From: Vulcanimicrobiota bacterium
GTDB lineage: Bacteria > Vulcanimicrobiota > Xenobia > Xenobiales > JADMJV01
Assembly: GCA_019637395.1 (NCBI GenBank)
Contig: JAHBVR010000002.1
Coordinates: 319,495 to 383,494, forward strand
Direction: 5' to 3'
DNA: 64,000 bases
This document shows positions 7,304-16,262 of this stretch, piece after piece. A program made the position numbers and the translations under genes. Numbering within the stretch: position 1 is the first letter of the stretch; each line of letters begins with the position of its first letter. The notes under the pieces are model-generated. The model worked only from the letters and a program-made list of their open reading frames with translations. It did not search any database and was not told where the DNA came from.

Positions 7304-8674
7304 GTGGTCATTGCCTCCGTTCCGCCGCGTTCTCCGCGCCAGGCGCCGCCTCCGCCTCCGCCCCAGGAGGAATCGTTCTGGAAAGAATTTGACCATGATG
7401 TGCGCGAGTTCTTGCTGCACGCCGATCCCGATAAATTTCGTGAGTTCGGGCAATTGGTCAAGACCATCGGCAACGCGGTGCGGGGCGTGTGGAAGATCGT
7501 CGACCCGCAGGACATCGTCCAGGATGACCCCAAGTGGGCCTCCATCAGCGATACCGTCGGGGTGGCGGCGGGATTGACGGCGGCCGGGGGGGCAGCCGTA
7601 CTGGGCATCACCAAGTTGGTGCGGGGCTTCCGGGCCGGGCATACCGGCAAAAAGCTGGATGGCCTGGTCGACCTGGGGGCGGCCACTACCCTGACGCTGG
7701 CCGCCCTGACCCTGGGCACGGCCAAGTTGGTGGCCGCTCCTCTCACGGCTACCTTGAATGCGGTTCGCGGTGGCTACAATGTAATTCGAGGCTTCAAACA
7801 GAACGACGAGCGCAAACAACTGCAAGGACTTCTCGATATCAGCCGCTCCCTGGGTGGTTTCTCCCGGAGCTTCAAGCGTTTCAGTCCTATCCTCGGGGTG
7901 GCCGGCATTGTTTTAGCGCCGGTGGCGGGCTTGTTGCAGACCGGACGCGGAGTCCACGACCTTTCCATCGGCCTTAAAAATGACGATAAGAAACGTATGG
8001 TGCGCGGCCTGGCCGACATGGCCACGGCGGTCGGCACCACCATGGCTTTTGCCAGCGGAGTGGCGGTGGTCCCGGGCGTGGTTTTGGCGGTGGCGGCCAA
8101 CGTCTTGAAAGGCGCCTATCAGGTGTCTCCCCGTTTTCGCGGCTGGGTGAACCAGAAGCTGGATAAGCACGAGGCCAGGCTGGAAAAGTTTGTGCACGGC
8201 GCTGACAAGGTCACCAAACCGTTCGTAAAGGCTTGGCGCAGGTTGCTCGACAACTTCTTCCCGGGAGACGCCTGGACTACGCCGCCCCACTACAGCCAGG
8301 CGCAACTATCGGAAATCACCGCACTCTTACAGGTGGATGGCGAATACACCCCGGAAGAGCGGGAGTGCTACAAGGCGGCCCTGGAGGATACCGGTCAAGC
8401 CAGGGAAACCCCTCCCCTGAACACCCCTCCTGTGGCGCCCCGGCGGGCGGAGTTGCTCAAGGAACTGAAATCTCCCCAGCAACGCCGTAACTTTTTGCAT
8501 TTCATGATCAGCGTGGCCGACTATGATACCCGTACCGTAGCGACGGAAAAGGACTATTTACGCCGGCTCAGCCAGGATCTGGGACTTCGCGAAAAGGACT
8601 TCGACATGATGCTTAAGGATTATCTCCACGAAAAGCTTATAAAGGCAGGTCTAAGGAAGCCCGGTCGTTCATAA
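7304..8674 (+). CDS. Repeat-containing membrane-associated protein with TerB-like C-terminal domain
   Basis: A 456-residue protein with GTG start. After a Pro-rich head (9-20) comes a Gly/Ala-rich region (about 85-270) with hydrophobic stretches long enough to enter a membrane. It contains three copies of one unit: VRGFRAGHTGKKLDGLVDLG (106-125), IRGFKQNDERKQLQGLLDIS (161-180) and IGLKNDDKKRMVRGLADM (222-239), spaced 55-60 residues. The C-terminal part (330-440) has two acidic helix pairs, LLQVDGEYTPEEREC and ISVADYDTRTVATEKDYLRR, that look like TerB/DUF533 metal-binding-type helices; this is my inference. A similar unit occurs in the 239-residue protein at 23.0 kb. Its last 38 nt overlap the convergent VIT/vWA gene. 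The function is unknown. Confidence 0.65.
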   Translation: MVIASVPPRSPRQAPPPPPPQEESFWKEFDHDVREFLLHADPDKFREFGQLVKTIGNAVRGVWKIVDPQDIVQDDPKWASISDTVGVAAGLTAAGGAAVLGITKLVRGFRAGHTGKKLDGLVDLGAATTLTLAALTLGTAKLVAAPLTATLNAVRGGYNVIRGFKQNDERKQLQGLLDISRSLGGFSRSFKRFSPILGVAGIVLAPVAGLLQTGRGVHDLSIGLKNDDKKRMVRGLADMATAVGTTMAFASGVAVVPGVVLAVAANVLKGAYQVSPRFRGWVNQKLDKHEARLEKFVHGADKVTKPFVKAWRRLLDNFFPGDAWTTPPHYSQAQLSEITALLQVDGEYTPEERECYKAALEDTGQARETPPLNTPPVAPRRAELLKELKSPQQRRNFLHFMISVADYDTRTVATEKDYLRRLSQDLGLREKDFDMMLKDYLHEKLIKAGLRKPGRS

Positions 8675-11441
8675 CCAGGTAGGGTTTTTCGGCAAAGCGC
8701 AGGCCACCGTGTCCATCGTGCTCTATGACTTCCACTTTGCCCATGCCGTAACCCATAGGTCCTCTCGCAGAATATTGCACTGATAGTTGGGCCCCTCGAG
8801 CTTGGCCCGGCACCACGAAGCACTCCGGACCGTAGCCGGTGGTCACGTTGGCCAGCAGACGTCCTTTGCGACCGGCTTCTTTGACGGTCAAATTGACATC
8901 GTTGGAATCGGTTTCCCAGGTGAGTACGAAGCGTGTGCTGGCCTGGTCATCCAGAGTCAGTCCGAGTTTGTTCAGCTCGCGCTGAATCTGGTCGCGCCGG
9001 CCCGGCTCATGAGCCGCCCAGGCGGCTCCGACCAGAGCCAGATCTCCCCGCAGCACTTGATCGAAACCGGCGAAGCGTCCCCAGGGGTAGTGGCGGCGCA
9101 AGCCTTTTTGCAGCCGCTCGAAAGCTTCCTGGTAATTGCCCAGACGCAGTTGGGCGAAGGCCACCAAACGATGGCTGCTGGGATGGTCGGGGCGCGAAAT
9201 CATGGCTTTGGTGTAGGTGTCGGCGGCCAGTTCGTTTTCTCCCAGCGATTCCAGGCAGCCGCCGGCGTAACGCCGCATGTCGGCTCGACCCGGGAAGAGA
9301 TCAATGATCGATCCGTAGGCGCGGGCCGCTTCCTCCTTTTCTCCGGCCGCCTCCAGAGCGTGGGCGTAAGCCACCAGGGCCAGTACGTTGGTGGGGTCTT
9401 TCTGGAGCCAGGCCAGCGCGCGCGGCCTGGCGTCCTGGCCATCCTTGAGCAAGCGCTCGATTTGTGCGAACTCTCCGCTGAGGGCGGGACGATTGGCGTT
9501 ATGTTCGGTGAGGAAGCTCTCCATCGAATCGCGCCTCGGCCTGGGGCTTGGGGCCCGGCCCGGCGGGGCGACGTTGGCTTCCGCATCCAGCAGTCCGTCG
9601 GCTTCGCTAAAAGAGACGGCTTTTCGGGCTGGTTCGGGTAGCGGAGCGGCTGCCTGGCTGGGACCGGGAGCGGCCTCGTAACGAGCTGCCGGGCTCTTGT
9701 CGAAACGTTGCTCCAGGTCCAGATTTGGGTCGGGCTGCCAGGGCTGAGCGCGTCTCCGCCGTATGGCCACGCCATAGTTGCTCTCCCGTTTTTCCAGGGT
9801 CAATCCGTTGGGGCCCATCACCATGATGTCAGCCAGGCCCTTACGTTGCAGGCCAAAGCGGGCATAATCGTAGTCGCTTTCCAGCACCAGCAGGGCGGTG
9901 TAGTCGCTGACCACGCGAAAACGCGTGGACAGGTCCACGATTTGCGCGCGCAATCGGTTCTTTTGCTGCTCATCACGACAATCGCGGCACTCGCGGGTCA
10001 GCCTGGCGATGCGCGCTCCGGCCGCGGCTCTTTCCAAAAGGGGCCAGGCCACTTCGGTGAGGGGAATTTCGCTCTGGTCCAGCACCGGTCCCGACAGAGA
10101 AACCTTCAGGCTTCGGGCCGGTTCATTCAACTCCGCGAAAACCAGCTGCTCCTGCCCGGGCCGCAGTCCGTTCAGAGTTTGCGGCCAAACCCAGGCGGCG
10201 TTTTCCACCTCCACGGCCACTCCCGACAGCGCTTTATGCGTCAGCGCTTCAGCTACTTTGTCAGCCGGCTCCCGAGCGTCGATCACCAGCCCACCCATGG
10301 CGTCGGCCAGGGGGCGCAGCGTTTCCTGGTTGCGCACACTGCCGCCGGCCAGCAGGTCGACCCGGGTGATGCCGGCCTGGCGCAGCTTGGGTAGAAAGTC
10401 GCTAAGGCGCTCGTGGCCCGCCGTAATCACCCCGTCACCCACCAGCAACACCCGCGAGAATCCCTTTTGCTCCTCGGCCCAGTGCAGCGCTTTGTTCCAA
10501 TTGGTGGCGCCCATCGGCAGGCGCGCCTGCAGTTCTTTCAAGTCCTGCATCGGCTTGACCGTCTGATCGAAGGCGGCCAGTCGCACCTCCGTGCCTTTCA
10601 GTTGTTCCAGCACGGCCTGGAGCTGGCTGAGCTGTTCCTGGTAATGGGGGCCGGCTGACGCGCTGGTGTCGACCAGCACCAGCAATTTGTCGACGGGCAC
10701 CGGCTGGCTTTCCAGCTTGGGCTTGACCGAGAACATCACCAGATTGTCCTTGATCAGCCCTTCCGCCGGCGCCTGCCGCTGAACCACGAAATCCTCCGTT
10801 GGAATCCGGTCCTGTAGTTTCATCTCCTGGCCCCGGTCGGTGCGCTGCGGCCCCTGCCAGACCTGGGCGCTGGCCGAAAGTTCGTGCACTTTGGGCAGGC
10901 CCTGCAAGGGCAGGCGGTAGGACTCACCCGCGCCCAATTGTTGAGAATAGGAGATGACGATTTCCTTGCTGGCCTGCCCCAAGATAGGAAAAATGCGCGC
11001 TTGAAAGCGGTTGCCCGCGGATTGCTCCAGAAGGGCCGGGTCCTGCCTGACATGGAGGGCGTCTTCGTAGGCCACGCGGGCTCGTTGGGTTTCTACCACC
11101 TCGCCCTCTTTCCAGGCCCCATCCGGGTCGCGCATGGCCAGGCGACTGATGGCCGCTCCCTCAGGCAGAGTGATTTCAAAGCGCCCCTCCAGCGTGCGCT
11201 GCTGAGGATTGTTGAAGGTCAGGTGCAGTTCGCTGAAGGCCAGCGGTCCCTGGATCATCGCCTTGGATTCGAGCTTGACCAGTTCCAGGCCGGTGCCGTC
11301 GTTGGCAGTCAGCTTCATGGGGGTCTCGGGAGGTTTGGGGGCTACGGCCTGCACCGCGGTATTGGATGTGAGAGCCTGAGGAATGGATGCCTGAGCGGCA
11401 CAACCGCACAGAAGCAAAGCAGCCAGCAGAGTGTGTTTCAC
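8637..11441 (-). CDS. VIT/von Willebrand factor A/TPR/DUF2135 protein
   Basis: GTG start chosen because AAGGAGG stands 5 nt upstream; this gives 934 residues beginning VKHTLLAALLLCGCAAQ, a signal peptide with a possible lipobox at Cys14. Order: VIT domain (about 35-165; LEGRFEITLPEGAAISRL, then YEDAL and FPILGQ), a von Willebrand A domain (about 250-420) with a MIDAS-type DTSAS, a long linker, TPR-like helices (about 660-780; ALAWLQKDPTNVLALVAYAH), and a C-terminal beta domain that resembles DUF2135 (VNLTVKEAGRKG, TTGYGPECF). Bacterial VIT-vWA proteins are exported and are presumed to bind proteins through the metal site. The role here is unknown. The convergent gene overlaps its 3' end. Confidence 0.8.
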   Translation of the reverse strand: MKHTLLAALLLCGCAAQASIPQALTSNTAVQAVAPKPPETPMKLTANDGTGLELVKLESKAMIQGPLAFSELHLTFNNPQQRTLEGRFEITLPEGAAISRLAMRDPDGAWKEGEVVETQRARVAYEDALHVRQDPALLEQSAGNRFQARIFPILGQASKEIVISYSQQLGAGESYRLPLQGLPKVHELSASAQVWQGPQRTDRGQEMKLQDRIPTEDFVVQRQAPAEGLIKDNLVMFSVKPKLESQPVPVDKLLVLVDTSASAGPHYQEQLSQLQAVLEQLKGTEVRLAAFDQTVKPMQDLKELQARLPMGATNWNKALHWAEEQKGFSRVLLVGDGVITAGHERLSDFLPKLRQAGITRVDLLAGGSVRNQETLRPLADAMGGLVIDAREPADKVAEALTHKALSGVAVEVENAAWVWPQTLNGLRPGQEQLVFAELNEPARSLKVSLSGPVLDQSEIPLTEVAWPLLERAAAGARIARLTRECRDCRDEQQKNRLRAQIVDLSTRFRVVSDYTALLVLESDYDYARFGLQRKGLADIMVMGPNGLTLEKRESNYGVAIRRRRAQPWQPDPNLDLEQRFDKSPAARYEAAPGPSQAAAPLPEPARKAVSFSEADGLLDAEANVAPPGRAPSPRPRRDSMESFLTEHNANRPALSGEFAQIERLLKDGQDARPRALAWLQKDPTNVLALVAYAHALEAAGEKEEAARAYGSIIDLFPGRADMRRYAGGCLESLGENELAADTYTKAMISRPDHPSSHRLVAFAQLRLGNYQEAFERLQKGLRRHYPWGRFAGFDQVLRGDLALVGAAWAAHEPGRRDQIQRELNKLGLTLDDQASTRFVLTWETDSNDVNLTVKEAGRKGRLLANVTTGYGPECFVVPGQARGAQLSVQYSARGPMGYGMGKVEVIEHDGHGGLRFAEKPYLVMNDRASLDLPL

Positions 11442-11497
11442 GGAAACCTCCTTGAATTGAAGAATGGGGACGTCGCCGAAAGGGAGCGGATCTTCCC

Positions 11498-12010
11498 ATG
11501 ACAAAATTCGCGGGCATGCAGTTGAATTTGACCTCACTACAGGCGCCCTGGCCGGTCGGCACGGTGCTCATCGCCTGTGCGGGAGAGACGATTGTGGCCG
11601 TGGATTTCACTCTGGAGCGCCTTGCCAGACTTTTGAGCAAGCGCTTTGGGAGGGTCGAGTTCGCTCCCTCTCGACTCTACGCGCCTGAATTGCAGGCCTA
11701 TCTGGACGGCTCTCTGACCGCCCTGCAGAGTTTGCCGGCCGAGGCCGGAGGCACCGAGTTTCAACGACGAGTGTGGCATCGTTTGCGGGAGATCCCGCCG
11801 GGACAGACTCGGACTTACAGCCAGGTGGCTGAAAGCATCGGGCAGCCGCGCGCGGCGCGTGCGGTGGGCCTGGCCAATTCCCTGAATCCGCTGAGTTTGA
11901 TCGTCCCCTGCCACCGCCTGATCGGACGCTCCGGCAGCCTGACAGGCTATGCGGGAGGCCTGGAGTGCAAGCGCTGGTTGTTGAAGCACGAGTCTGGAGG
12001 GCCTTGCTGA
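11498..12010 (+). CDS. ogt: Methylated-DNA--protein-cysteine S-methyltransferase
   Basis: A 170-residue suicide DNA-repair protein that transfers the O6-alkyl group of guanine to its own cysteine. The active site IVPCHRLIG is complete (Cys near residue 137), preceded by the helix-turn-helix wing TYSQVAESIGQPRAARAVG, in which the arginine finger (AARAVG) is conserved, and followed by GYAGGLECKRWLL. The length matches the stand-alone Ogt class without an Ada domain. The stop TGA shares one base with the ATG of the next gene (TGATG), so ogt and the TPR protein are coupled. The N-terminal domain is short and divergent, as usual. Confidence 0.92.
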   Translation: MTKFAGMQLNLTSLQAPWPVGTVLIACAGETIVAVDFTLERLARLLSKRFGRVEFAPSRLYAPELQAYLDGSLTALQSLPAEAGGTEFQRRVWHRLREIPPGQTRTYSQVAESIGQPRAARAVGLANSLNPLSLIVPCHRLIGRSGSLTGYAGGLECKRWLLKHESGGPC

Positions 12011-13188
12011 TGTCCAGGTTGCTCGGGTTAGGAGAGGGAGCGCGGGACCTGGCGGGTCTGCTGAGCCTGTGCGCCGAGGGACCGGTGGCCTGGCATGTTT
12101 TGGAAGGGTTGATCAGCGATTTTTGGGATGACTGCCAGGTGCTGGTCGAGGCCGGCCTGGTGGAAGCCCCTTCTCGGGGTGGGCCGGTGCGCTTGCTGGC
12201 ACGCCAGGAAACACGGAAGCTCTCTCTGCGCGGCGCCCGCGGCCGCAAGTTACAGGGCCGGTTTATTGCTTATCTTTTGGAGCAGTGCCGGCGGGTTCCG
12301 AGCCTGGGCGGCTTGCGCGAGAGCGCTTACTGGCTGGACCTGATCCCCCAACTGGAGGAACTGGCCGGACCGCTGCTGGCGGCCGTTCCTTCCGCTGAGC
12401 TGGGTTGGCCGTTTGTGGCTTTGAGCCGTCTCAGTGAAGCTCAGGGAGACCGGCCTCGCGCCGCCTTCTGGTCGGCTCGCGCGGTAGCCGTCTTGCAGGC
12501 GCGGTTGGGTCCGGAACATTTAGATACGGCCACGGCCTACAATAATCTGGCGGCCGCTTACCATCAGTCGGGGCATTACCCGCAATCCGAGGAACTTTAC
12601 CGGTATGCTCTGCAAGTTCGCGAAAAGCAGTTGGGGCCGGAACATCCCTACCTGGTGACCGTGCTCACCAACCTGGCCGGTGCCTGCCGCAATCAGGGAA
12701 AATTACAATCGAGTCTGGACTATCTGCTACGAGCGGCCGAGATTGTCGGAATGGAGCGCCCCGAGTCGCTGCCCTTGATGATGCAGCTGGCCGAAACTTA
12801 TCTGCGCGCCGAGCAAATGGAGCTGGCCGCCTCGGTCTGCCGGCGAGCTCTGGCACTGGTTGAAAAGGATGACCCCAATCGAAGTTTTATACTCCAGAGC
12901 CTGGCTTCGGTGGTGCATAAATCCGGTCAGAAATCGGCCGGCCATAGCTGGATGGGGGAGGCCGTGGAATTGCAAAGAAAGTTCTTTGGCAGTCAACATC
13001 CGGCCCTGGCCACCACCTTGAACAATTGGGGAGTACTGTGCTATCTCGACGGGGACCTGGAGCGCTCGCGGCAGTTGCTCGGGGAAGCACTGGAAATTCG
13101 GCGCCACGCTCTGGGAGCGAGCAATCCGGAAACGCAGGCCACCGCGGCCAATTTACAGGCGGTCAGCACCCCCCAGGAGCTACGTTGA
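12010..13188 (+). CDS. TPR protein with kinesin-light-chain-type repeats
   Basis: A 392-residue protein begun at the ATG overlapping the ogt stop. Residues 1-100 look like a small helical or winged-helix-like domain (ARDLAGLLSLCAEGPVAW, CQVLVEAGLVEAPSRGG). From about 130 on there are 42-residue repeats of the kinesin-light-chain/NB-ARC-associated kind: TAYNNLAAAYHQSGHYPQSE, VTVLTNLAGACRNQGKL, TTLNNWGVLCYLDGDLERSR, each followed by a helix with the LEIRRHALG or LQVREKQLG pattern. Such repeats form protein-binding superhelices. No NTPase motif is present, so it may be an adaptor. The link to DNA alkylation repair is only positional. Confidence 0.75.
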   Translation: MSRLLGLGEGARDLAGLLSLCAEGPVAWHVLEGLISDFWDDCQVLVEAGLVEAPSRGGPVRLLARQETRKLSLRGARGRKLQGRFIAYLLEQCRRVPSLGGLRESAYWLDLIPQLEELAGPLLAAVPSAELGWPFVALSRLSEAQGDRPRAAFWSARAVAVLQARLGPEHLDTATAYNNLAAAYHQSGHYPQSEELYRYALQVREKQLGPEHPYLVTVLTNLAGACRNQGKLQSSLDYLLRAAEIVGMERPESLPLMMQLAETYLRAEQMELAASVCRRALALVEKDDPNRSFILQSLASVVHKSGQKSAGHSWMGEAVELQRKFFGSQHPALATTLNNWGVLCYLDGDLERSRQLLGEALEIRRHALGASNPETQATAANLQAVSTPQELR

Positions 13189-13366
13189 CTCGGGCCCGCA
13201 AACTGCGCAGCAAATTCTGTTTCTGGCGTTCCAGACGCAGCAAATCCTTGAGAATGGAATTGATCAACCAGAGGTTCTGGGCGAAGTGGAGTTGGCCTAG
13301 ATGACGGCGAAGATTAGCCGTCTGCAGGCAGAGGCTGCGGTAATCTTTGCGAGCTGCGGCCACCAT
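13163..13366 (-). CDS. Small basic helical protein downstream of the macro-like/SIR2 gene
   Basis: A 67-residue frame (MVAAARKDYRSLCLQTANLR...) with leucine/arginine-rich heptads, predicted to be one or two helices: LWLINSILKDLLRLERQKQN is strongly amphipathic. It follows the SIR2-like gene by 52 nt on the same strand and overlaps the convergent TPR gene by 26 nt. Codon use resembles that of its neighbours. There is no clear ribosome site. It could be a real small partner gene or a chance frame; the position directly after the SIR2 gene is the main reason to keep it. Confidence 0.45.
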   Translation of the reverse strand: MVAAARKDYRSLCLQTANLRRHLGQLHFAQNLWLINSILKDLLRLERQKQNLLRSLRARVNVAPGGC

Positions 13367-13418
13367 GGTGTTATTGTAACCTGAAGAGAACGAGGAATTA
13401 CCTTACTGGCGTACCTGG

Positions 13419-14903
13419 CTACGGGGCTGAGCGCACTGGCTTGCCTAATTGGGTCAACAGTTTTTCGATGTCGCGCCAGGCCGGTAGGGCGCGCACTTCG
13501 GGCGGAAGTTGATCCAATTCCCGTAGTTTCTCTCTTAGCATCAATTCAGGCTTTTGCAAGAACCCCGAGAAGGATTCGTCTAACAGGTGCCGGCTGGACT
13601 CGCTGGAACAGGCCAGCACGCGATCCAGAAAGATCTCCAGGCGCCGGGCGCTGCCCACCGAAGCGATGGAGATTTCCCGGCTCCACAGATCGCGCAGCGG
13701 TCCGGCCGATTCGAAGAGCAGAGCAGTCCCCAGAGGTTCGCGTTCGGGACCGGCGGGAACGGCCCGACGCACATCGTCCACGATCGAGACGAAGTTTTCG
13801 TCGCGCAACGAAAATCCGACTACCAGCAAATGGCGCGTCAGCAAGAGAGCCTGCACCACGCCGGCCAGAGCCCCCCGTTGATTGCGGTAACGCAGAAAAT
13901 CCTCGCGGGTGAGCACGATGTCTCGACTGTATTTGACGTCTCCGTGCATTTTCAGCAGCCAACGCCAACCCTTGCGTTTGGCTTCGTAGGGCAGAACCGA
14001 GATCGGTTCGCCGGCGGCGTCGCTGGCTCGTTCAAAAAGCCCATCATAGTTGGGAGTTACCGCTTCCCGGTGGGGTAGTCCGGCCATGAGGCCGTGCACC
14101 AGCGAGTAGTGTTGCACTCGGCCAATGATGCGCACGATGCGTTCTCGAAATTGATCGGACGGAGTGCGCAAGGCCAGGACCTGAGCCTGGTCGGCTTCAT
14201 TAAGCTGTTCTAAAGCGGCCCGGTAGGGCGCGTCCAGGTTTTCCGCCTCGGCCAGCTCTTCCAGCAGTTTGCCCCAACTGGGCAGCCCCGAGCCGGCCGA
14301 GACGCCGGAGCCGAAAAATAGGGCCAGATGCCCGCTTTTGGCATGATCGGCCAGACGCTGGGCCAGGGCGTCTTCCTCAGGCGTGAGCGGCCAGCTGTCT
14401 TTGGCCCGGGCCGCCTGGCAGGCGGCCAGGGCGGCCGGAGTATTGACCACCAGTGCGATGTCCACGTTCAGCGTCTTGAGTTCTTTTTGCAGGGCGGGAA
14501 GCAGCAACGAGACCACGCCGCCTTTGACCAGCCGGGCCCCTCCCCGCCCGGTGCCGACCAGCGGCAGCCCCAGCAGGGGTCGCTCCCGCCCGGCTCGCGG
14601 AGGCCCGCTCAGCGCGGCCGCGGCTCGGCGCACGAATTCCACCGCTCCATCCACGAACCACTGCACCGGGGCCGGCTCGGCGCCGGTGTTGGTTAGCCAG
14701 GGTTGGGGAAGACCGGCCGGCCAATTTTTCCAGAGCAGGGAGCGGGTCTGGGCGGGCCAGACTTTCGGCAGCCTGGGCCGTTTGGGCGGTAGATGTTCCA
14801 GCCAGCCCGGCTCCAGGGTGAACTCATGGTCGGTGGGCAGCAACCAGAAATCGCAGCTCAACTGCGTCAGATCCCCCCGAAGTACGAATAAGTGCCCGCT
14901 CAT
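13419..14903 (-). CDS. SIR2-like NADase-type protein with N-terminal macro-like domain
   Basis: A 494-residue protein in two parts. Residues 1-160 resemble a macro (ADP-ribose-binding) fold: VLRGDLTQLSCDFWLLPTD at the start, and LLGLPLVGTGRGG near 110-122 followed by helix VVSLLLPALQK and strand DIALVV; the usual Gly-rich loop is not obvious. Residues 190-425 are a SIR2_2-type domain: NAD-binding FFGSGVSAGSGLPSW (196-210), TPNYD (283-287), KMHGD (318-322) and VGFSLRDEN (362-370). Asn285 and His320 match the catalytic pair of NAD-cleaving SIR2 effectors. In Thoeris-type defence proteins SIR2 pairs with a SLOG or macro sensor; here both sit in one chain in the opposite order. A deacetylase role is unlikely, since the zinc-binding cysteines are absent. 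Role in defence is inference. Confidence 0.8.
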   Translation of the reverse strand: MSGHLFVLRGDLTQLSCDFWLLPTDHEFTLEPGWLEHLPPKRPRLPKVWPAQTRSLLWKNWPAGLPQPWLTNTGAEPAPVQWFVDGAVEFVRRAAAALSGPPRAGRERPLLGLPLVGTGRGGARLVKGGVVSLLLPALQKELKTLNVDIALVVNTPAALAACQAARAKDSWPLTPEEDALAQRLADHAKSGHLALFFGSGVSAGSGLPSWGKLLEELAEAENLDAPYRAALEQLNEADQAQVLALRTPSDQFRERIVRIIGRVQHYSLVHGLMAGLPHREAVTPNYDGLFERASDAAGEPISVLPYEAKRKGWRWLLKMHGDVKYSRDIVLTREDFLRYRNQRGALAGVVQALLLTRHLLVVGFSLRDENFVSIVDDVRRAVPAGPEREPLGTALLFESAGPLRDLWSREISIASVGSARRLEIFLDRVLACSSESSRHLLDESFSGFLQKPELMLREKLRELDQLPPEVRALPAWRDIEKLLTQLGKPVRSAP

Positions 14904-14932
14904 GGCCGGCCGGCTTCGGGCAGCGGGCGAGA

Positions 14933-16204
14933 TCAGCCTTTAGGTTCCCTTAAATCCCAGGCCTTCAGGTAGCGGACAAATTGAGGTTGGAAGCCTAGTT
15001 TCCTGAGGCGGGCTTCGAGATCGACCATGTGGCCGGCTCCGTAGAAGATGGCCAGGCGTTTGCGCCCCCGCGCCAGTTCACGCTGCATGACCTGGACGGC
15101 TCGCTGGTTGCGCACGTTGATCAGAGTGGAGCCGTTGGGGCCGGAAAGGGCGGCGGTCACCTTCTCGATCTTTTGAAAACTGCTGGCGAAGACGCGGCGC
15201 AGCAGAGCCCGGTCGCCGGGTTTGGCGCCTTTCAGCATAATGCGCGGAAGGGCCACATTGAGGGCCAGAGCGTCGGCCGGATCGATGTCGCTGCTGTTGG
15301 CCAGACTTTCCTGGAGCATCTGGAAAATCATCTGCTTGGCGGACTCGCCGCGCTTATCCATGGAGGCATAGAGTTGCTGGGGAGTCAGATCGGCGTGCAC
15401 GAAATTGCGCGCTTTGTAGTCGATTTCGTGGAGTTGGAATTTCAAGCCCAGCATGTTGGTGAGCATCATCTGGCCATCGGTGAGGGCGTTGTCTGATTGC
15501 TGATCGGCTTCCGGGCGCATGTCTTCGGGGGCGATCAGTTCATATAGAACGGAATCGTAGGTTTTGAATTCCTGGTTGAGCTGCTGATAGTAGCTGTGCT
15601 CCCCCACGTGCAGGGCGGCCACCAGGTCGACCGTCTGATTTCCTTTGCGGAAACTGGCGATTTCCGCGTCCAGAGAGACGGGATTGGATTGACTGTCGCG
15701 GATGATGCGCAGATAACCCGGCTGGCGATTTCTGGTCTTTTGGGAATCGCTGTCGGTTTGGGTCAGGTTGCTGGAACTGGTCATTTTCCAGCCCTGAGCT
15801 GTCTTGACCCAGGTGTCCTGGGCGGTATCTTCCGATTTATAGAGCTTCTTAGAGCCCGGCCAGAATCCAGGCCCCATCCATCCCCATTTTTCGGCAACCT
15901 GCACGATGGCCCGATTGCCATTCAACTGAATTCCCGTGATTTTGGAACTGGCGCTCAACTGCGAACAACGCTGAAAGACCGCTTTGCGTTTGGTGCGTAA
16001 CTCCGGCCGGTAAATCCGCTCCCCGGTTACCGCCGTGAAGTGAAATTCCGGCGCATGAGCCGCCAGGGATTTGTCCAGATCCTTCTTTACGTAAGCCTGA
16101 TTGGCCCGGTCGTATTCGGTCTGAATGGCGCGGCGCGCCTCGGCCACCGGGTCGGCCCAACTGGGAGCGGCCGCCAGCGCCAACAGCCATAAGGTCCTTC
16201 TCAT
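14933..16204 (-). CDS. TraB/GumN-like protein with N-terminal NTF2-like domain
   Basis: A 423-residue protein with a signal peptide (MRRTLWLLALAAAPSWA). Residues 20-150 look like an NTF2/SnoaL-type domain (YVKKDLDKSLAAHAPEFHF ... AEKWGWMGPG). From 185 the chain resembles the TraB/GumN family: VDLVAALHVGEHSYYQQLNQ, YDSVLYELIAPED, and the C-terminal KRLAIFYGAGHMVDLEARLR, including the two His/Glu-containing motifs (HxGE and GAGH) that suggest a metal-dependent peptidase-like site. It lies 29 nt upstream of the macro-like/SIR2 gene in the same direction and 58 nt after the hypothetical gene at 16.9 kb. Export and a hydrolytic role are inferred; the substrate is unknown. Confidence 0.7.
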   Translation of the reverse strand: MRRTLWLLALAAAPSWADPVAEARRAIQTEYDRANQAYVKKDLDKSLAAHAPEFHFTAVTGERIYRPELRTKRKAVFQRCSQLSASSKITGIQLNGNRAIVQVAEKWGWMGPGFWPGSKKLYKSEDTAQDTWVKTAQGWKMTSSSNLTQTDSDSQKTRNRQPGYLRIIRDSQSNPVSLDAEIASFRKGNQTVDLVAALHVGEHSYYQQLNQEFKTYDSVLYELIAPEDMRPEADQQSDNALTDGQMMLTNMLGLKFQLHEIDYKARNFVHADLTPQQLYASMDKRGESAKQMIFQMLQESLANSSDIDPADALALNVALPRIMLKGAKPGDRALLRRVFASSFQKIEKVTAALSGPNGSTLINVRNQRAVQVMQRELARGRKRLAIFYGAGHMVDLEARLRKLGFQPQFVRYLKAWDLREPKG

Positions 16205-16262
16205 TCCCAGGAAATTCTAGATGTTGGCTGCGTTGACCTCCGAAATGAAAGGACCCCAGGGG

